Shown piece by piece: positions 44,115 to 52,191 of a stretch of 64,000 bases of DNA. Within the stretch, counting starts at the first letter, position 1; each line of letters begins with the position of its first letter. Position numbers and translations under genes: made by a program. The notes below the pieces were generated by a model that was given only the letters and a program-made list of their open reading frames with translations, was not told the DNA's origin and searched no databases. This stretch comes from Amycolatopsis tolypomycina (GTDB lineage: Bacteria; Actinomycetota; Actinomycetes; Mycobacteriales; Pseudonocardiaceae), in NCBI RefSeq assembly GCF_900105945.1, contig NZ_FNSO01000004.1, positions 7,630,001 through 7,694,000 of the forward strand, in the 5' to 3' direction.

Positions 44115-45308
44115 GTGATCTCCGTCGACGACTACCGCGACCGCGTCGCCGCGCTCCTCGGCACGGCCCCCGCGACCACGCTGCCCCTCGCCGCCGCGAC
44201 CGGGCTCGTCCTGGCCGAAGACGTGCGCGCCGGCGTCTCGCTGCCGCCCTTCGACAACTCCGCGATGGACGGCTACGCGGTCCGCGCCGCCGACGTCACG
44301 ACCGCGCCCGTGACGCTGCCGGTCGCCGACGACATCCCGGCCGGGCGGGTCGACGTCCGGCCCCTCGAGCCGGGCACCGCGCACCGGATCATGACCGGCG
44401 CGCCGCTGCCGCCGGGCGCGGACGCCGTCGTGATGGTCGAGGACACCGACGGCGGCACGGCGCAGGTGACCATTTCCGCTCCCGCCCGCGAGGGTGCGCA
44501 CATCCGGCGCACCGGCGAGGACGTCGTCCACGGTGATGTCGCACTGCACGCCGGAACTGTGCTGGGCCACTCGCAGCTGGGCCTCGCCGCCGCGGTCGGG
44601 CTCGCGGAGGTGCGGGTGCACCGGCCGCTGCGGGTGGTGGTGGCCTCAACCGGCACCGAGCTGATCGACGCGCCCGCCCCGCTGCGCCACGGCCAGATCT
44701 ACGAGTCCAACAGCGTGATGCTCGCCGCGGCGATCCGCGGCCTCGGCTGCGAGGTCGACGTCGTCCGCAGCGTCGTCGACGACGTCGAGGAGTTCCGCAA
44801 GGTCATCGAGCCGAAGCTGGCCGGCGCCGACCTGCTGGTCACGTCCGGCGGCGTCAGCGCAGGCGCGTACGAAGTGGTGAAGGACGCGCTGACCGGCCAG
44901 GGCGTCGAGTTCGCGAAGATCGCGATGCAGCCGGGCGGGCCGCAGGGCAGCGGGCGCTGGCAGGGCGTGCCCGTGGTGGCGCTGCCCGGCAACCCGGTCA
45001 GCGTGCTCGTGTCGTTCGAGGCGTTCCTGCGCCCGGCGCTGCTGACAGCCATGGGTCACACCGACGTCTCCCGGCGGCGGGTGCGGGCCCGGCTGACCGA
45101 GGCGATGACCTCGCCCGCCGGACGCCGCCAGTACCGCCGGGGCGTGTTCACCCCGTCCGAGCGCGAGGTCACCGGGATCGTCGGGCCGCGCGGCGGGCCG
45201 GGCTCGCACCTGCTGGCCGCGTTCACCCAGGCCAACTGCCTGATCGTGCTGCCGGAGGACGTCACGTCGGCAGCGGTTGGGGAAGAGGTGGACGTCCTGC
45301 TGCTCTAA
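44115..45308 (+). CDS. moeA: Molybdopterin molybdenumtransferase MoeA
   Basis: A 397-residue enzyme inserting molybdate into adenylylated molybdopterin. Conserved: LPPFDNSAMDGYAVRAAD, HRIMTGAPLPPGADAVVMVE, STGTELID, YESNSVMLAAAIRGLG, VTSGGVSAGAYEVV and ALPGNPVSVLVSFEAFLRP. The GTG at 44115 follows a GGGAGG. It lies in the groEL2-psd-pssA neighbourhood, as moeA2 does in M. tuberculosis. Its stop overlaps that of the convergent MFS gene by a few bases. It would act after the products of moaC and mog at the left edge. Confidence 0.96.
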   Translation: MISVDDYRDRVAALLGTAPATTLPLAAATGLVLAEDVRAGVSLPPFDNSAMDGYAVRAADVTTAPVTLPVADDIPAGRVDVRPLEPGTAHRIMTGAPLPPGADAVVMVEDTDGGTAQVTISAPAREGAHIRRTGEDVVHGDVALHAGTVLGHSQLGLAAAVGLAEVRVHRPLRVVVASTGTELIDAPAPLRHGQIYESNSVMLAAAIRGLGCEVDVVRSVVDDVEEFRKVIEPKLAGADLLVTSGGVSAGAYEVVKDALTGQGVEFAKIAMQPGGPQGSGRWQGVPVVALPGNPVSVLVSFEAFLRPALLTAMGHTDVSRRRVRARLTEAMTSPAGRRQYRRGVFTPSEREVTGIVGPRGGPGSHLLAAFTQANCLIVLPEDVTSAAVGEEVDVLLL

Positions 45309-46573
45309 GCGGCACTTTCACGTGAAAGTGCCGCCCCCAGGTGGGCACTTTCACGTGAAAGTGCCCTCGGGAAGTCCCGCAGCTTCGCCAGCGGGGCGAG
45401 CATCGGCAGGGCCGCGACCAGCACCCCGGCGGCCACCCAGAGCGTCGCGCGGACGCCGATCGCTTCGCCCAGCACGCCGCTGAGCACCCCGGCCAGCGGA
45501 ATGGTGCCGTAGTTCACGAGCGAAGCGCTGGAGCTGATCCGGCCGTACAGCTCGGGCGGGCAGTACTGCTGCCGGAACGTCGTGGTCAGCACGTTGGAGG
45601 CGACGACACCGGTGCAGACGCCGAACACCGCGAGGACGGACAGGGAAAGGCCCCAGCCGGGGCTGCTGAGCGGCCCGAGGAACAGCATCGGCGCCGCGAA
45701 CACCTCGCAGAGCAGGAACGCGCGCGCGGTGCCGAAGCGCGCGCCGAGCCGCCCGGCCAGCATCGCGCCGAGCACCCCGCCGGAGGCGGCGAGCGCCATG
45801 ACCAGGCCGACCACGCCGGGGCTCGCGCCGAGCGTGCGGGACAGGAACACGACCTGGATCGAGCTGTACCCGGTGAGCGCGAGGTTCGACACGGCGCCGA
45901 AGGTCATCAGCGTCCGGAGGTAGCGGTCCCGGGTCACGAACCGCAGCCCCTCGGCGATCTGGCTGCGCAACGGCGTCCTGGCCGCGGCCACCACGGTCTC
46001 GCGCACGCGGATCGCCCGCACGCACAGCACGGAGACCCCGAAGCTGACCGCGTCCACCAGGATGCCGCTGACCGGGCCGAAGGCCTGCGCCAGCAGCCCG
46101 GCCAGGCCGGGGCCGGCGACCTGCGTCGCGGATTCGCTGCCGTCCAGCTTCGCGTTGCCTTCGAGCAGGTCGTCCGCGCCGACCAGCGTCGGGAGGTAGG
46201 CCCGGTAAGCGAGGCTGAAGAACACCTTGGCGACCCCGCCGAGCAGGGCCGCGACCAGCAGGTACGGCATCGTCAGCGCGCCGAAGGCCGCGACCACCGG
46301 GACGCTGCCGAACACCGCCATCGACACCGTGTTGCAAGTCAGCATGACCGCGCGCTTCGGCAGCCGGTCGACCCAGGCACCCGCCGGCAGGCCGATCACC
46401 AGCCACGGCAGCCAGGCCACCGCCGTCAGCAGCCCGACACCGAACGTGCTCGCCTGCAGCGTGATGACCGCGACCAGCGGCAACGCCGTCGTCGCCACCA
46501 TGCTGCCGAGCATGCTCGTGGTCTCGCCGGTCCAGAGCAGCCGGAAGTCCCTGTTCCCCCAGAGCCCCTTCAC
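45305..46573 (-). CDS. MFS efflux transporter
   Basis: A 422-residue, 12-span major-facilitator protein of the enterobactin-exporter/MefA-like (MFS_3) type: GNRDFRLLWTGETTSMLGSM at the start and LVIGLPAGAWVDRLPKR as the loop 2-3 motif. The GTG overlaps the ArsR-type regulator's TGA (GTGA, 46570-46573), so it is coupled to and probably controlled by that regulator. The last 20 or so residues (RALSRESAHLGAALSRESAA) are encoded by two palindromic repeat units at 45311-45365 and look like an added tail. The exported substrate is unknown. Confidence 0.93.
   Translation of the reverse strand: MKGLWGNRDFRLLWTGETTSMLGSMVATTALPLVAVITLQASTFGVGLLTAVAWLPWLVIGLPAGAWVDRLPKRAVMLTCNTVSMAVFGSVPVVAAFGALTMPYLLVAALLGGVAKVFFSLAYRAYLPTLVGADDLLEGNAKLDGSESATQVAGPGLAGLLAQAFGPVSGILVDAVSFGVSVLCVRAIRVRETVVAAARTPLRSQIAEGLRFVTRDRYLRTLMTFGAVSNLALTGYSSIQVVFLSRTLGASPGVVGLVMALAASGGVLGAMLAGRLGARFGTARAFLLCEVFAAPMLFLGPLSSPGWGLSLSVLAVFGVCTGVVASNVLTTTFRQQYCPPELYGRISSSASLVNYGTIPLAGVLSGVLGEAIGVRATLWVAAGVLVAALPMLAPLAKLRDFPRALSRESAHLGAALSRESAA
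45311..45365. repeat. Pair of perfect 22-bp palindromes at the MFS/moeA convergent ends
   Basis: 45311-45332 and 45344-45365 are each perfect 22-bp palindromes with the core CACTTTCACGTGAAAGTG. Their starts are 33 bp apart, exactly as in the copy pair inside the kinase gene at 23847-23897. Here they form the 3' end of the MFS gene and probably also terminate moeA transcription. Read on the minus strand, each encodes Leu-Ser-Arg-Glu-Ser. Confidence 0.9.
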
Positions 46574-47130
46574 GGCTTGCCCAGCGACGTCCGCGCGGCG
46601 AAGAAGACCGGGCGGCGCTCGACGCCGTCACCCGGCTCGGTGCGGTCCTCGAACTCGGCCAGAAGCAGCAGAATCCGCTCGTTCAGCTCTTCGAGCTCGG
46701 CGGCGGACAGGCGCATCCAGGTGTCCGTGCTGAACGCCACGCCCCGCCACTCCGGCGGATAGGTGTCGCGGGTCGCGAGCCACTCGCGCGCGATCGCCAT
46801 CTGGTGGTCGAGGGTCAGTACCTCCGCGGCGTCGGCGACGGGATCGTCGGGGAAGTCCGCGGACGCCCACCGCAGTGTCTTCACGGAACGCTTCCACCAG
46901 CGTTCCCGCTGGTCGCGCGCCAGCTCGGGCGCCACTTCGACCAGCTTGGCCGCGGCCAGCACCTTCATGTGGTGGCTGATGTTGCCCACCGCCTGGTCGG
47001 TCTTCGCGGCCAGCATCGACGCCGTCGCCGGTCCGTCCAGGTGGAGCAGTTCCATCAGCCGTCGCCGGAGCGGGTGCGAAACCGCGGCCAGCACCTTCGA
47101 ATCCCGGATGTCACGGACGTCATCTGCCAT
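46570..47130 (-). CDS. ArsR-type HTH transcriptional regulator
   Basis: A 186-residue regulator. The ATG at 47130 fits the family start (DDVRDIRDSKVLAAVSHPLR); a longer frame to 47181 runs through the operator sites. The winged helix is at about 10-90: LRRRLMELLHLDGPATASML, AAKTDQAVGNISHHMKVLAA. The C-terminal half, with TWMRLSAAELEELNERILLL, is typical of ArsR proteins that control adjacent MFS exporters. It is coupled to the MFS gene by a 4-nt overlap. Phased TTGTRCAA sites immediately upstream are its likely operator. Confidence 0.92.
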   Translation of the reverse strand: MADDVRDIRDSKVLAAVSHPLRRRLMELLHLDGPATASMLAAKTDQAVGNISHHMKVLAAAKLVEVAPELARDQRERWWKRSVKTLRWASADFPDDPVADAAEVLTLDHQMAIAREWLATRDTYPPEWRGVAFSTDTWMRLSAAELEELNERILLLLAEFEDRTEPGDGVERRPVFFAARTSLGKP

Positions 47131-47145
47131 AACGCACAAGAGTAG

Positions 47146-47181
47146 TTGTACAAGAGTTCTTGTGCAATGGCACTTGTGCAA
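47146..47181. promoter_or_regulatory. Three phased TTGTRCAA sites between the ArsR gene and its divergent neighbour
   Basis: TTGTACAA (47146-47153), TTGTGCAA (47160-47167) and TTGTGCAA (47174-47181) are spaced exactly 14 bp start to start, and a reverse-oriented partial copy (CGCACAAG) lies just to the left. They occupy the 5' region of the ArsR gene and are likely its autoregulatory operator; binding could also affect the divergent gene at 47203. Confidence 0.6.
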
Positions 47182-47202
47182 CTGCTCACGTAAGCTTCGG
47201 CC

Positions 47203-47487
47203 ATGGGTTTCGTCGCATGGGTGATCTTCGGCGCGATCGTCGGCTGGATCGCGAACCTGGTCGTCGGCGGGCGGGCCCGGCAGCGCCTGGGTTGCCTGGT
47301 CAGCGTGCTCGTCGGGGTCGTCGGCGCGGCACTGGGCGGGCTGCTCTACCGGCTCGCGACCGGCCAGGCGAGGACGTTCGACTTCGACTTCCCCAGCTTC
47401 GGCGTGGCCATCCTCGGCGCGGTCGTGCTGCTGGCGATCCTGCGGCTGGCGAGCGGTCTGACCCGGCGTCCGAGTGACCGTTGGTAA
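47203..47487 (+). CDS. GlsB/YeaQ/YmgE-family (transglycosylase-associated) membrane protein
   Basis: A 94-residue, three-span membrane protein: GFVAWVIFGAIVGWIANLVV, CLVSVLVGVVGAALGGLLY and GVAILGAVVLLAILRLASG. The Gly-rich helices and the pattern 'GxxxGWxAxxxxG' are those of the YeaQ/GlsB family of small stress-associated membrane proteins. The function is not firmly known. It diverges from the ArsR gene, with the TTGTRCAA sites between them. Confidence 0.9.
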   Translation: MGFVAWVIFGAIVGWIANLVVGGRARQRLGCLVSVLVGVVGAALGGLLYRLATGQARTFDFDFPSFGVAILGAVVLLAILRLASGLTRRPSDRW

Positions 47488-47526
47488 CTTTTGCCGGACG
47501 AACCGTGATCAACGGGCCTTCGGACG

Positions 47527-47748
47527 CTAGACTGCTTCCTCACGCGCATCTCCCGGTGGCCGGGTGCGTGCGCCGTCGGGGGGCGGATGCACCCGGCCCC
47601 GTTCCTTCGCCTTCCTCGCCTCGATGACGACGTCGACCGCGCGCACCGGGTCGACGAGCGACGGCACGGGTACCTCGTCGATCTCCCGACGCCACGCGCC
47701 CAAGAGGTCGCGAAGGCGGGCTTCGGCGGGATCGCGGCGGTCGCTCAT
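47527..47748 (-). CDS. Small hydrophilic protein, unknown function
   Basis: A 73-residue protein. The ATG has GAGGA 4-5 nt upstream, which supports a real start. The N-terminal 50 residues (DPAEARLRDLLGAWRREIDE then VPVPSLVDPVRAVDVVIEAR) look helical; the C-terminus is Pro/Arg-rich and probably disordered. No motif, span or signal is seen. It lies between two better-defined genes on the opposite strand. It could be missed or spurious, but codon use and ribosome site favour a gene. Confidence 0.5.
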   Translation of the reverse strand: MSDRRDPAEARLRDLLGAWRREIDEVPVPSLVDPVRAVDVVIEARKAKERGRVHPPPDGARTRPPGDAREEAV

Positions 47749-47995
47749 CGGTCCTCACAGGTCAGGCGGGGCAGCGCCCCGAACGGCGGCAACTACTTAG
47801 AGTCATCGGCGAAATCGACCTTGCGTTACGACGCGGCGATCATTCCCACCCGCCGCGGTGACCCCCTCCCGGAGGAGTCCGGCAGGGGCGCTCGGAGGCG
47901 CTCACCTGGGGCAGCGGTAGCGTGGGGGCGCCCGTACGCGGCCGCCGGACACGGCGCCGATCCGTTCTTCCGACACGAAACCAGGGGACCCGACC

Positions 47996-48718
47996 ATGAG
48001 CGGCACCCGGCCGGAGCCCGCCGGCAACCCAGTCGCGCACGCCCTCCAGCTCGCCCGCGAGACGCTGCCGCCGATGCACCCCGCCGGTCGCCCGTTCGTG
48101 GCGGGCGGGGTCGCCGCGACGCTGCTCGCGCGCCGGTTCTCCAAGCGCCTCGGGCTCGTCGGCGCGCTGGCGACCGTGGCGACCGCCGCGTTCTTCCGCG
48201 AGCCGAAGCGGGTCCCGCCGCCGCGTGACGGCGTCGCGCTCGCCTCGGCCGACGGTCTCGTGTCGCTGATCGAGGAGGCCGTCCCGCCCGCCGAGCTCGG
48301 CCTGCCTGCCGAGCCGCGGATGCGCGTCTCGGTGTTCCTCTCGGTGTTCGACGTGCACGTCCAGCGCGTGCCGGCGAACGGCGTGATCGAGCGGGTCGCC
48401 TACCGGCCGGGCAAGTTCCTGTCCGCGGACCTGGACAAGGCGAGCGACGACAACGAGCGCAACTCCGTGCTCATGCGCACCGAAGACGGCCACGAGCTCG
48501 TCGTCGTGCAGATCGCCGGCCTGGTCGCGCGCCGCATCCTCTGCGAGATCCGCGAGGGTGACAAGGTCAGCGCGGCTTCGACGTACGGCATCATCCGGTT
48601 CGGCTCGCGGGTCGACCTCTACCTCCCGCCGGGTTCGACGGTGCTGGTCGGCAAGGGCCAGCGCACCGTCGGCGGCGAGACCGTGATCGCCGAACTCCCC
48701 GCGCTCCCGAAGGGCTGA
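47996..48718 (+). CDS. psd: Phosphatidylserine decarboxylase (proenzyme)
   Basis: A 240-residue enzyme making phosphatidylethanolamine from phosphatidylserine at the membrane. It has a hydrophobic N-terminal region (GGVAATLLARRFSKRLGLVG), FFREPKRVPP, VSVFLSVFDVHVQRVPANG and, near the C-terminus, IIRFGSRVDLYLP, in which cleavage before the Ser of Gly-Ser creates the pyruvoyl group. The short length is that of the type found in actinobacteria and archaea. It is followed after 3 nt by pssA, forming the phosphatidylethanolamine operon, in the same order as in M. tuberculosis. Confidence 0.96.
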   Translation: MSGTRPEPAGNPVAHALQLARETLPPMHPAGRPFVAGGVAATLLARRFSKRLGLVGALATVATAAFFREPKRVPPPRDGVALASADGLVSLIEEAVPPAELGLPAEPRMRVSVFLSVFDVHVQRVPANGVIERVAYRPGKFLSADLDKASDDNERNSVLMRTEDGHELVVVQIAGLVARRILCEIREGDKVSAASTYGIIRFGSRVDLYLPPGSTVLVGKGQRTVGGETVIAELPALPKG

Positions 48719-48721
48719 TCG

Positions 48722-49666
48722 ATGGTCCGCGTGACCACCCCGGGCGTCCGGCTGCTGCCGAACGCCATCACCGTGCTGGCGCTGTGCGCGGGCCTGTCGG
48801 CCGTGCAGTTCGCGCTGACCAAGAACTACGGGATGGCGATCGCCTCGATCGGCATCGCGGCGGTGCTCGACAGCCTCGACGGCCGCATCGCGCGGCTCTT
48901 GGACGCGACGTCGAAGATGGGCGCGGAGCTCGACTCGCTGTCCGACGGCATCTCGTTCGGCGTCGCGCCGGCGCTCGTGATCTACGTCTGGCAGACGGGC
49001 GCGGACCGGATCGGCTGGGTGGCGTCGCTGATCTTCGCCGTCTGCATGATCCTGCGGCTGGCGCGGTTCAACACGCTGCTGGACGACACGGAGCAGCCGC
49101 CGTACGCGAGCGAGTTCTTCGTCGGCGTCCCGGCGCCCGCGGGCGGCCTGCTGGGCATGCTGCCGCTGGTGGCGTACCTGCAGTGGGGCGAGGGCTGGTG
49201 GTCGTCGCAGTACGTCGTGTGGGCGTGGACGGTCGCCATCGCGGCCCTGCTGATCAGCCGTATCCCGACGCTGTCGCTGAAGACGGTCAAGGCGCCGCCG
49301 AAGGCGATCGCCCCGCTGCTGCTGGGCGTGGCGTTGCTGGCCGCGGCGATCATCCAGTTCCCGCTGGTCGCCCTGCTCGCGGCGATGGTGCTGTACCTGG
49401 CGCACATCCCGTACTCGGTCTACCGCCACCGCTGGCTGGCGGCCCACCCGGAGGCCTGGACGGTCCCGCCGCGCGAACGCCGCGCGATCCGCCGCGCCCG
49501 CTCCCCCCGCCGCCTCGGCCTGCGTCCCCCGCTGCGCCGCCGCGTCGCGGGCGCGGCCATGCGCGCGGTCCGCCTCCCCCGCGAAACGGCCCGCGTCCCA
49601 CGCAGCACGTCGGAAAACGGCCAGCGCCGCCGCTCCTGGCGCCAGATCGGCCTCCGCCGCAAGTAA
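48722..49666 (+). CDS. pssA: CDP-diacylglycerol-serine O-phosphatidyltransferase
   Basis: A 314-residue integral membrane enzyme that makes phosphatidylserine for Psd. The CDP-alcohol phosphatidyltransferase motif is complete: DGRIARLLDATSKMGAELDS then LSD (about residues 53-75, with four catalytic or metal Asp). Several hydrophobic spans follow. Beyond about residue 235 comes an unusually Arg-rich soluble tail (RRAIRRARSPRRLGLRPPLR and onward, ending RRRSWRQIGLRRK). Typical PssA proteins lack so long a basic tail; it could bind anionic lipid. The gene ends at the 21-bp phased repeat array. Confidence 0.95.
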   Translation: MVRVTTPGVRLLPNAITVLALCAGLSAVQFALTKNYGMAIASIGIAAVLDSLDGRIARLLDATSKMGAELDSLSDGISFGVAPALVIYVWQTGADRIGWVASLIFAVCMILRLARFNTLLDDTEQPPYASEFFVGVPAPAGGLLGMLPLVAYLQWGEGWWSSQYVVWAWTVAIAALLISRIPTLSLKTVKAPPKAIAPLLLGVALLAAAIIQFPLVALLAAMVLYLAHIPYSVYRHRWLAAHPEAWTVPPRERRAIRRARSPRRLGLRPPLRRRVAGAAMRAVRLPRETARVPRSTSENGQRRRSWRQIGLRRK

Positions 49667-49681
49667 CCGTGTCGTCCCTCC

Positions 49682-49828
49682 AATCACGCGAGTTGACCCT
49701 CCAATCACGCGAGTTGACCCTCCAATCACGCGAGTTACGCCTTCAATCACGCGAGATCCGGGCTTGATCACGCGAACTCCGTGATCGGAGGGTCGACACG
49801 CGTGATTGAGGGGTCGACTCGCGTGATT
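49682..49828. repeat. 21-bp-phased array of AATCACGCGAG elements, five direct then three inverted
   Basis: Direct copies of AATCACGCGAG start at 49682, 49703, 49724, 49745 and (as GATCACGCGAA) 49766, exactly 21 bp apart. Inverted copies (CGTGAT-type ends) finish at 49786, 49807 and 49828, again 21 bp apart. The whole forms a large interrupted palindrome between pssA and the AAA ATPase gene. Flanking CCTCC and GTTGAC segments also repeat. The 21-bp period equals two helical turns, placing all sites on one face of the DNA. No unique spacers are present, so it is not CRISPR. Confidence 0.9.
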
Positions 49829-49880
49829 GGGAGGTCGACACGAGGCTCGCCGGGGGCGGCGGATCGCTAGGGTGAACGGC

Positions 49881-52145
49881 GTGAGCCACCCGCAGATCAC
49901 GCTGACCGTCCGGCACACCCCGTCGGCGCTGGACACGCGCCGCGGCGTCGTCCGGCTGCACCCCGAAGTCCTCGACGCGCTGGGCCTGCGGGCCTGGGAC
50001 GCCGTCCACCTCACCGGGGCGCGGGTCAGCGCCGCGCTCGCCGCGCCCGCCGACGAGACCGGGGTGCCCGGGGTCGTGCTCACCGACGACGTCACCATGT
50101 CGAACCTCGGCGTCACCGAGGGCTCGGAGGTCGTCGTCGCGCCCGCCGACGTCGCGGCCGCCAAGACCGTCACCGTCGCCGGGTCGCGGCTGGCCAGCGT
50201 CTCGGTCAGCCCGCACATGCTGCGGCTCGCCCTGATCGGCAAGGTGCTCACCGTCGGCGACGCCGTTTCGCTGCTGCCGCAGGACCTCGCGCCGTCGCCC
50301 GGGTCCGACCCGGCCGGGCTGCGCGGGCAGCTGTCCCGCGCGATCGGCGCGACCTGGACGAACGAGCTGCTCACCGTCACCGCCACCGAGCCTGCCGGCA
50401 CCGTGGCCGTCGGACCGTCCACAGTGGTCACCTGGCGCGACGGCGCCCGCCCCGGCCCCGCCGAGCCTGCCGCGCCCCGGACGGCGACCGCGCTGGTCCG
50501 CGCCGAAGCCGTCACCGCGGCCGAGGAGTGGATCGACGCCGAGGTCGTCGAGGACGAAGTCACCGCGGAAGAAGAGCCGGCTGTCCCGCTGGCCGACCTC
50601 ATCGGTGCCGAAACCGCCGCGCGCAAGCTCGCCGAGTGGTTCGACCTCGCCTTCCAGCGGCCCGAGCTGCTGGCCCGGCTCGGCGCGCCCGCCCACCTCG
50701 GCGTCCTGCTGTCCGGCCCCGAAGGCGTCGGCAAGGCGACGCTCGTGCGGTCGGTGGCCCATGAGGCGGACATCAAGATCATCCCGCTGGCCGCGCCGAA
50801 CCTCGCGGTGCTGGACCCGAACGTCGCCGTCGCCCGGCTGCGCGAGGCCATCCGCTCCGCCGACGGCCCGTCGGTCCTGCTGCTCACCGACGTCGACGCG
50901 CTGCTGCCCGCGGCAACGCCCCCGCCGGTCGCCACGGTCGTGCTGGAGGAGCTGCGGGCGGCACTCAAGCGCGAGCGCTTCGCCGTCGTCGCGACGACGG
51001 CCCGCGCCGAATCGGCCGACCCGCGGCTACGCGCCGCGGACCTGCTGGACCGTGAGCTCGGCCTGGCCCTCCCGGACGCGAAGACCCGCCGCGAGCTGCT
51101 GAACGTCCTGCTCCGCGACGTCCCGCTCGACTCCGGCATCGACTGCGGCGTCCTCGCCGAGCGGACGCCGGGCTTCGTCGCCGCGGACCTCATCGCGCTG
51201 CGCCGGGACGCCGCTTTGCGAGCCGCGCTGCGCCAGCGCGACACCGACGAGCCGCGCATCTCGCAGCAGGACCTGCTGGCCGCGCTGGCCACCGTCCGGC
51301 CGGTCTCGATGTCCACTTCGGACAACCTGGCCACCGGCGGGCTGACGCTGGACGACGTCGGGAACATGGTCGACGTCAAGCAGTCCCTCACCGAGGCCGT
51401 GCTCTGGCCGCTGCGGTACCCGGACTCGTTCGCCCGGCTCGGCGTCGAACCGCCGCGCGGGGTGCTGCTGTACGGGCCGCCCGGCGGCGGCAAGACGTTC
51501 CTCGTGCGGGCGCTGGCCGGCACCGGCGCGCTGAACGTCTTCGCGGTCAAGGGCGCCGAGCTGATGGACAAGTGGGTCGGCGAGTCCGAACGCGCGGTGC
51601 GCGAGCTGTTCCGCCGGGCCGCGGAGGCCGCGCCCGCGCTGATCTTCCTGGACGAGATCGACGCGCTGGCCCCGCGCCGCGGCCAGTCGTCCGACTCCGG
51701 CGTCGCCGACCGCGTGGTCGCGGCCCTGCTCACCGAGCTCGACGGCGTCGAGCCGATGCGCGAGGTCGTCGTCCTCGGGGCGACGAACCGGCCGGAGCTG
51801 GTCGACCCGGCGCTGCTGCGGCCCGGACGGCTCGAGCGCCGCGTCTACGTGCCGCCGCCGGACGCCGAAGCGCGCGCGGCCATCCTCGCGGCCAGCTCGA
51901 AGAACACCCCGCTGGCCGAGGACGTCGACCTCGCCGCGGTGGCGTCCACTCTGGACGGTTACTCGGCGGCCGACTGCGCGGCCCTGATCCGCGAAGCGGC
52001 GCTGACCGCGATGCGCGAGTCCCTGGAGGCCCGCGAAGTCACCGCGGCACACCTGGAGACGGCCCGGAAGACGGTCCGGCCGAGCCTCGACCCGGCCCAG
52101 CTGGCCACGCTCGAGGCCTACGCGAAGACCCAGGCCGGCGAATGA
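49881..52145 (+). CDS. Cdc48/p97-like AAA+ ATPase with two AAA modules
   Basis: A protein of about 754 residues comparable to M. tuberculosis Rv0435c, also next to pssA-psd. The GTG at 49881 follows a TAGGGT box by 7 nt (leaderless); a GTG at 49872 is an alternative. An N-terminal double-psi-barrel-like domain (about 1-190) precedes D1, whose Walker A is GPEGVGKAT and Walker B VLLLTDVD, both degenerate. D2 is intact: GPPGGGKTF, LIFLDEIDAL and the second region of homology GATNRPELVDPALLRPGRLE with Arg fingers. A remodelling or unfolding ATPase driven by D2 is expected. The substrate is unknown. Confidence 0.93.
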   Translation: MSHPQITLTVRHTPSALDTRRGVVRLHPEVLDALGLRAWDAVHLTGARVSAALAAPADETGVPGVVLTDDVTMSNLGVTEGSEVVVAPADVAAAKTVTVAGSRLASVSVSPHMLRLALIGKVLTVGDAVSLLPQDLAPSPGSDPAGLRGQLSRAIGATWTNELLTVTATEPAGTVAVGPSTVVTWRDGARPGPAEPAAPRTATALVRAEAVTAAEEWIDAEVVEDEVTAEEEPAVPLADLIGAETAARKLAEWFDLAFQRPELLARLGAPAHLGVLLSGPEGVGKATLVRSVAHEADIKIIPLAAPNLAVLDPNVAVARLREAIRSADGPSVLLLTDVDALLPAATPPPVATVVLEELRAALKRERFAVVATTARAESADPRLRAADLLDRELGLALPDAKTRRELLNVLLRDVPLDSGIDCGVLAERTPGFVAADLIALRRDAALRAALRQRDTDEPRISQQDLLAALATVRPVSMSTSDNLATGGLTLDDVGNMVDVKQSLTEAVLWPLRYPDSFARLGVEPPRGVLLYGPPGGGKTFLVRALAGTGALNVFAVKGAELMDKWVGESERAVRELFRRAAEAAPALIFLDEIDALAPRRGQSSDSGVADRVVAALLTELDGVEPMREVVVLGATNRPELVDPALLRPGRLERRVYVPPPDAEARAAILAASSKNTPLAEDVDLAAVASTLDGYSAADCAALIREAALTAMRESLEAREVTAAHLETARKTVRPSLDPAQLATLEAYAKTQAGE

Positions 52146-52146
52146 A

Positions 52147-52182
52147 GAGGCGGCCGTCACCTCGGAAGGTGACGGCCGCCTC
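52147..52182. terminator. Perfect 15-bp hairpin between convergent genes
   Basis: GAGGCGGCCGTCACC (52147-52161) and GGTGACGGCCGCCTC (52168-52182) are exact reverse complements around TCGGAA. It lies 1-2 bp after the ATPase stop and 9 bp before the stop of the convergent LytR_C gene, so it probably ends both transcripts. Confidence 0.8.
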
Positions 52183-52191
52183 TCCCGGAAC

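Noticed and set aside
49682..49828. Possible CRISPR array
   Set aside because: The period is 21 bp with an 11-bp core and near-identical intervals; there are no unique spacers of about 30 bp and no cas genes, and copies occur in both orientations.
47840..51733. Very long minus-strand open frame (1297 codons) across psd, pssA and the AAA ATPase gene
   Set aside because: It is a shadow of GC-rich third positions: Arg/Ser/Ala-rich, no domain, and fully covered by well-supported plus-strand genes.
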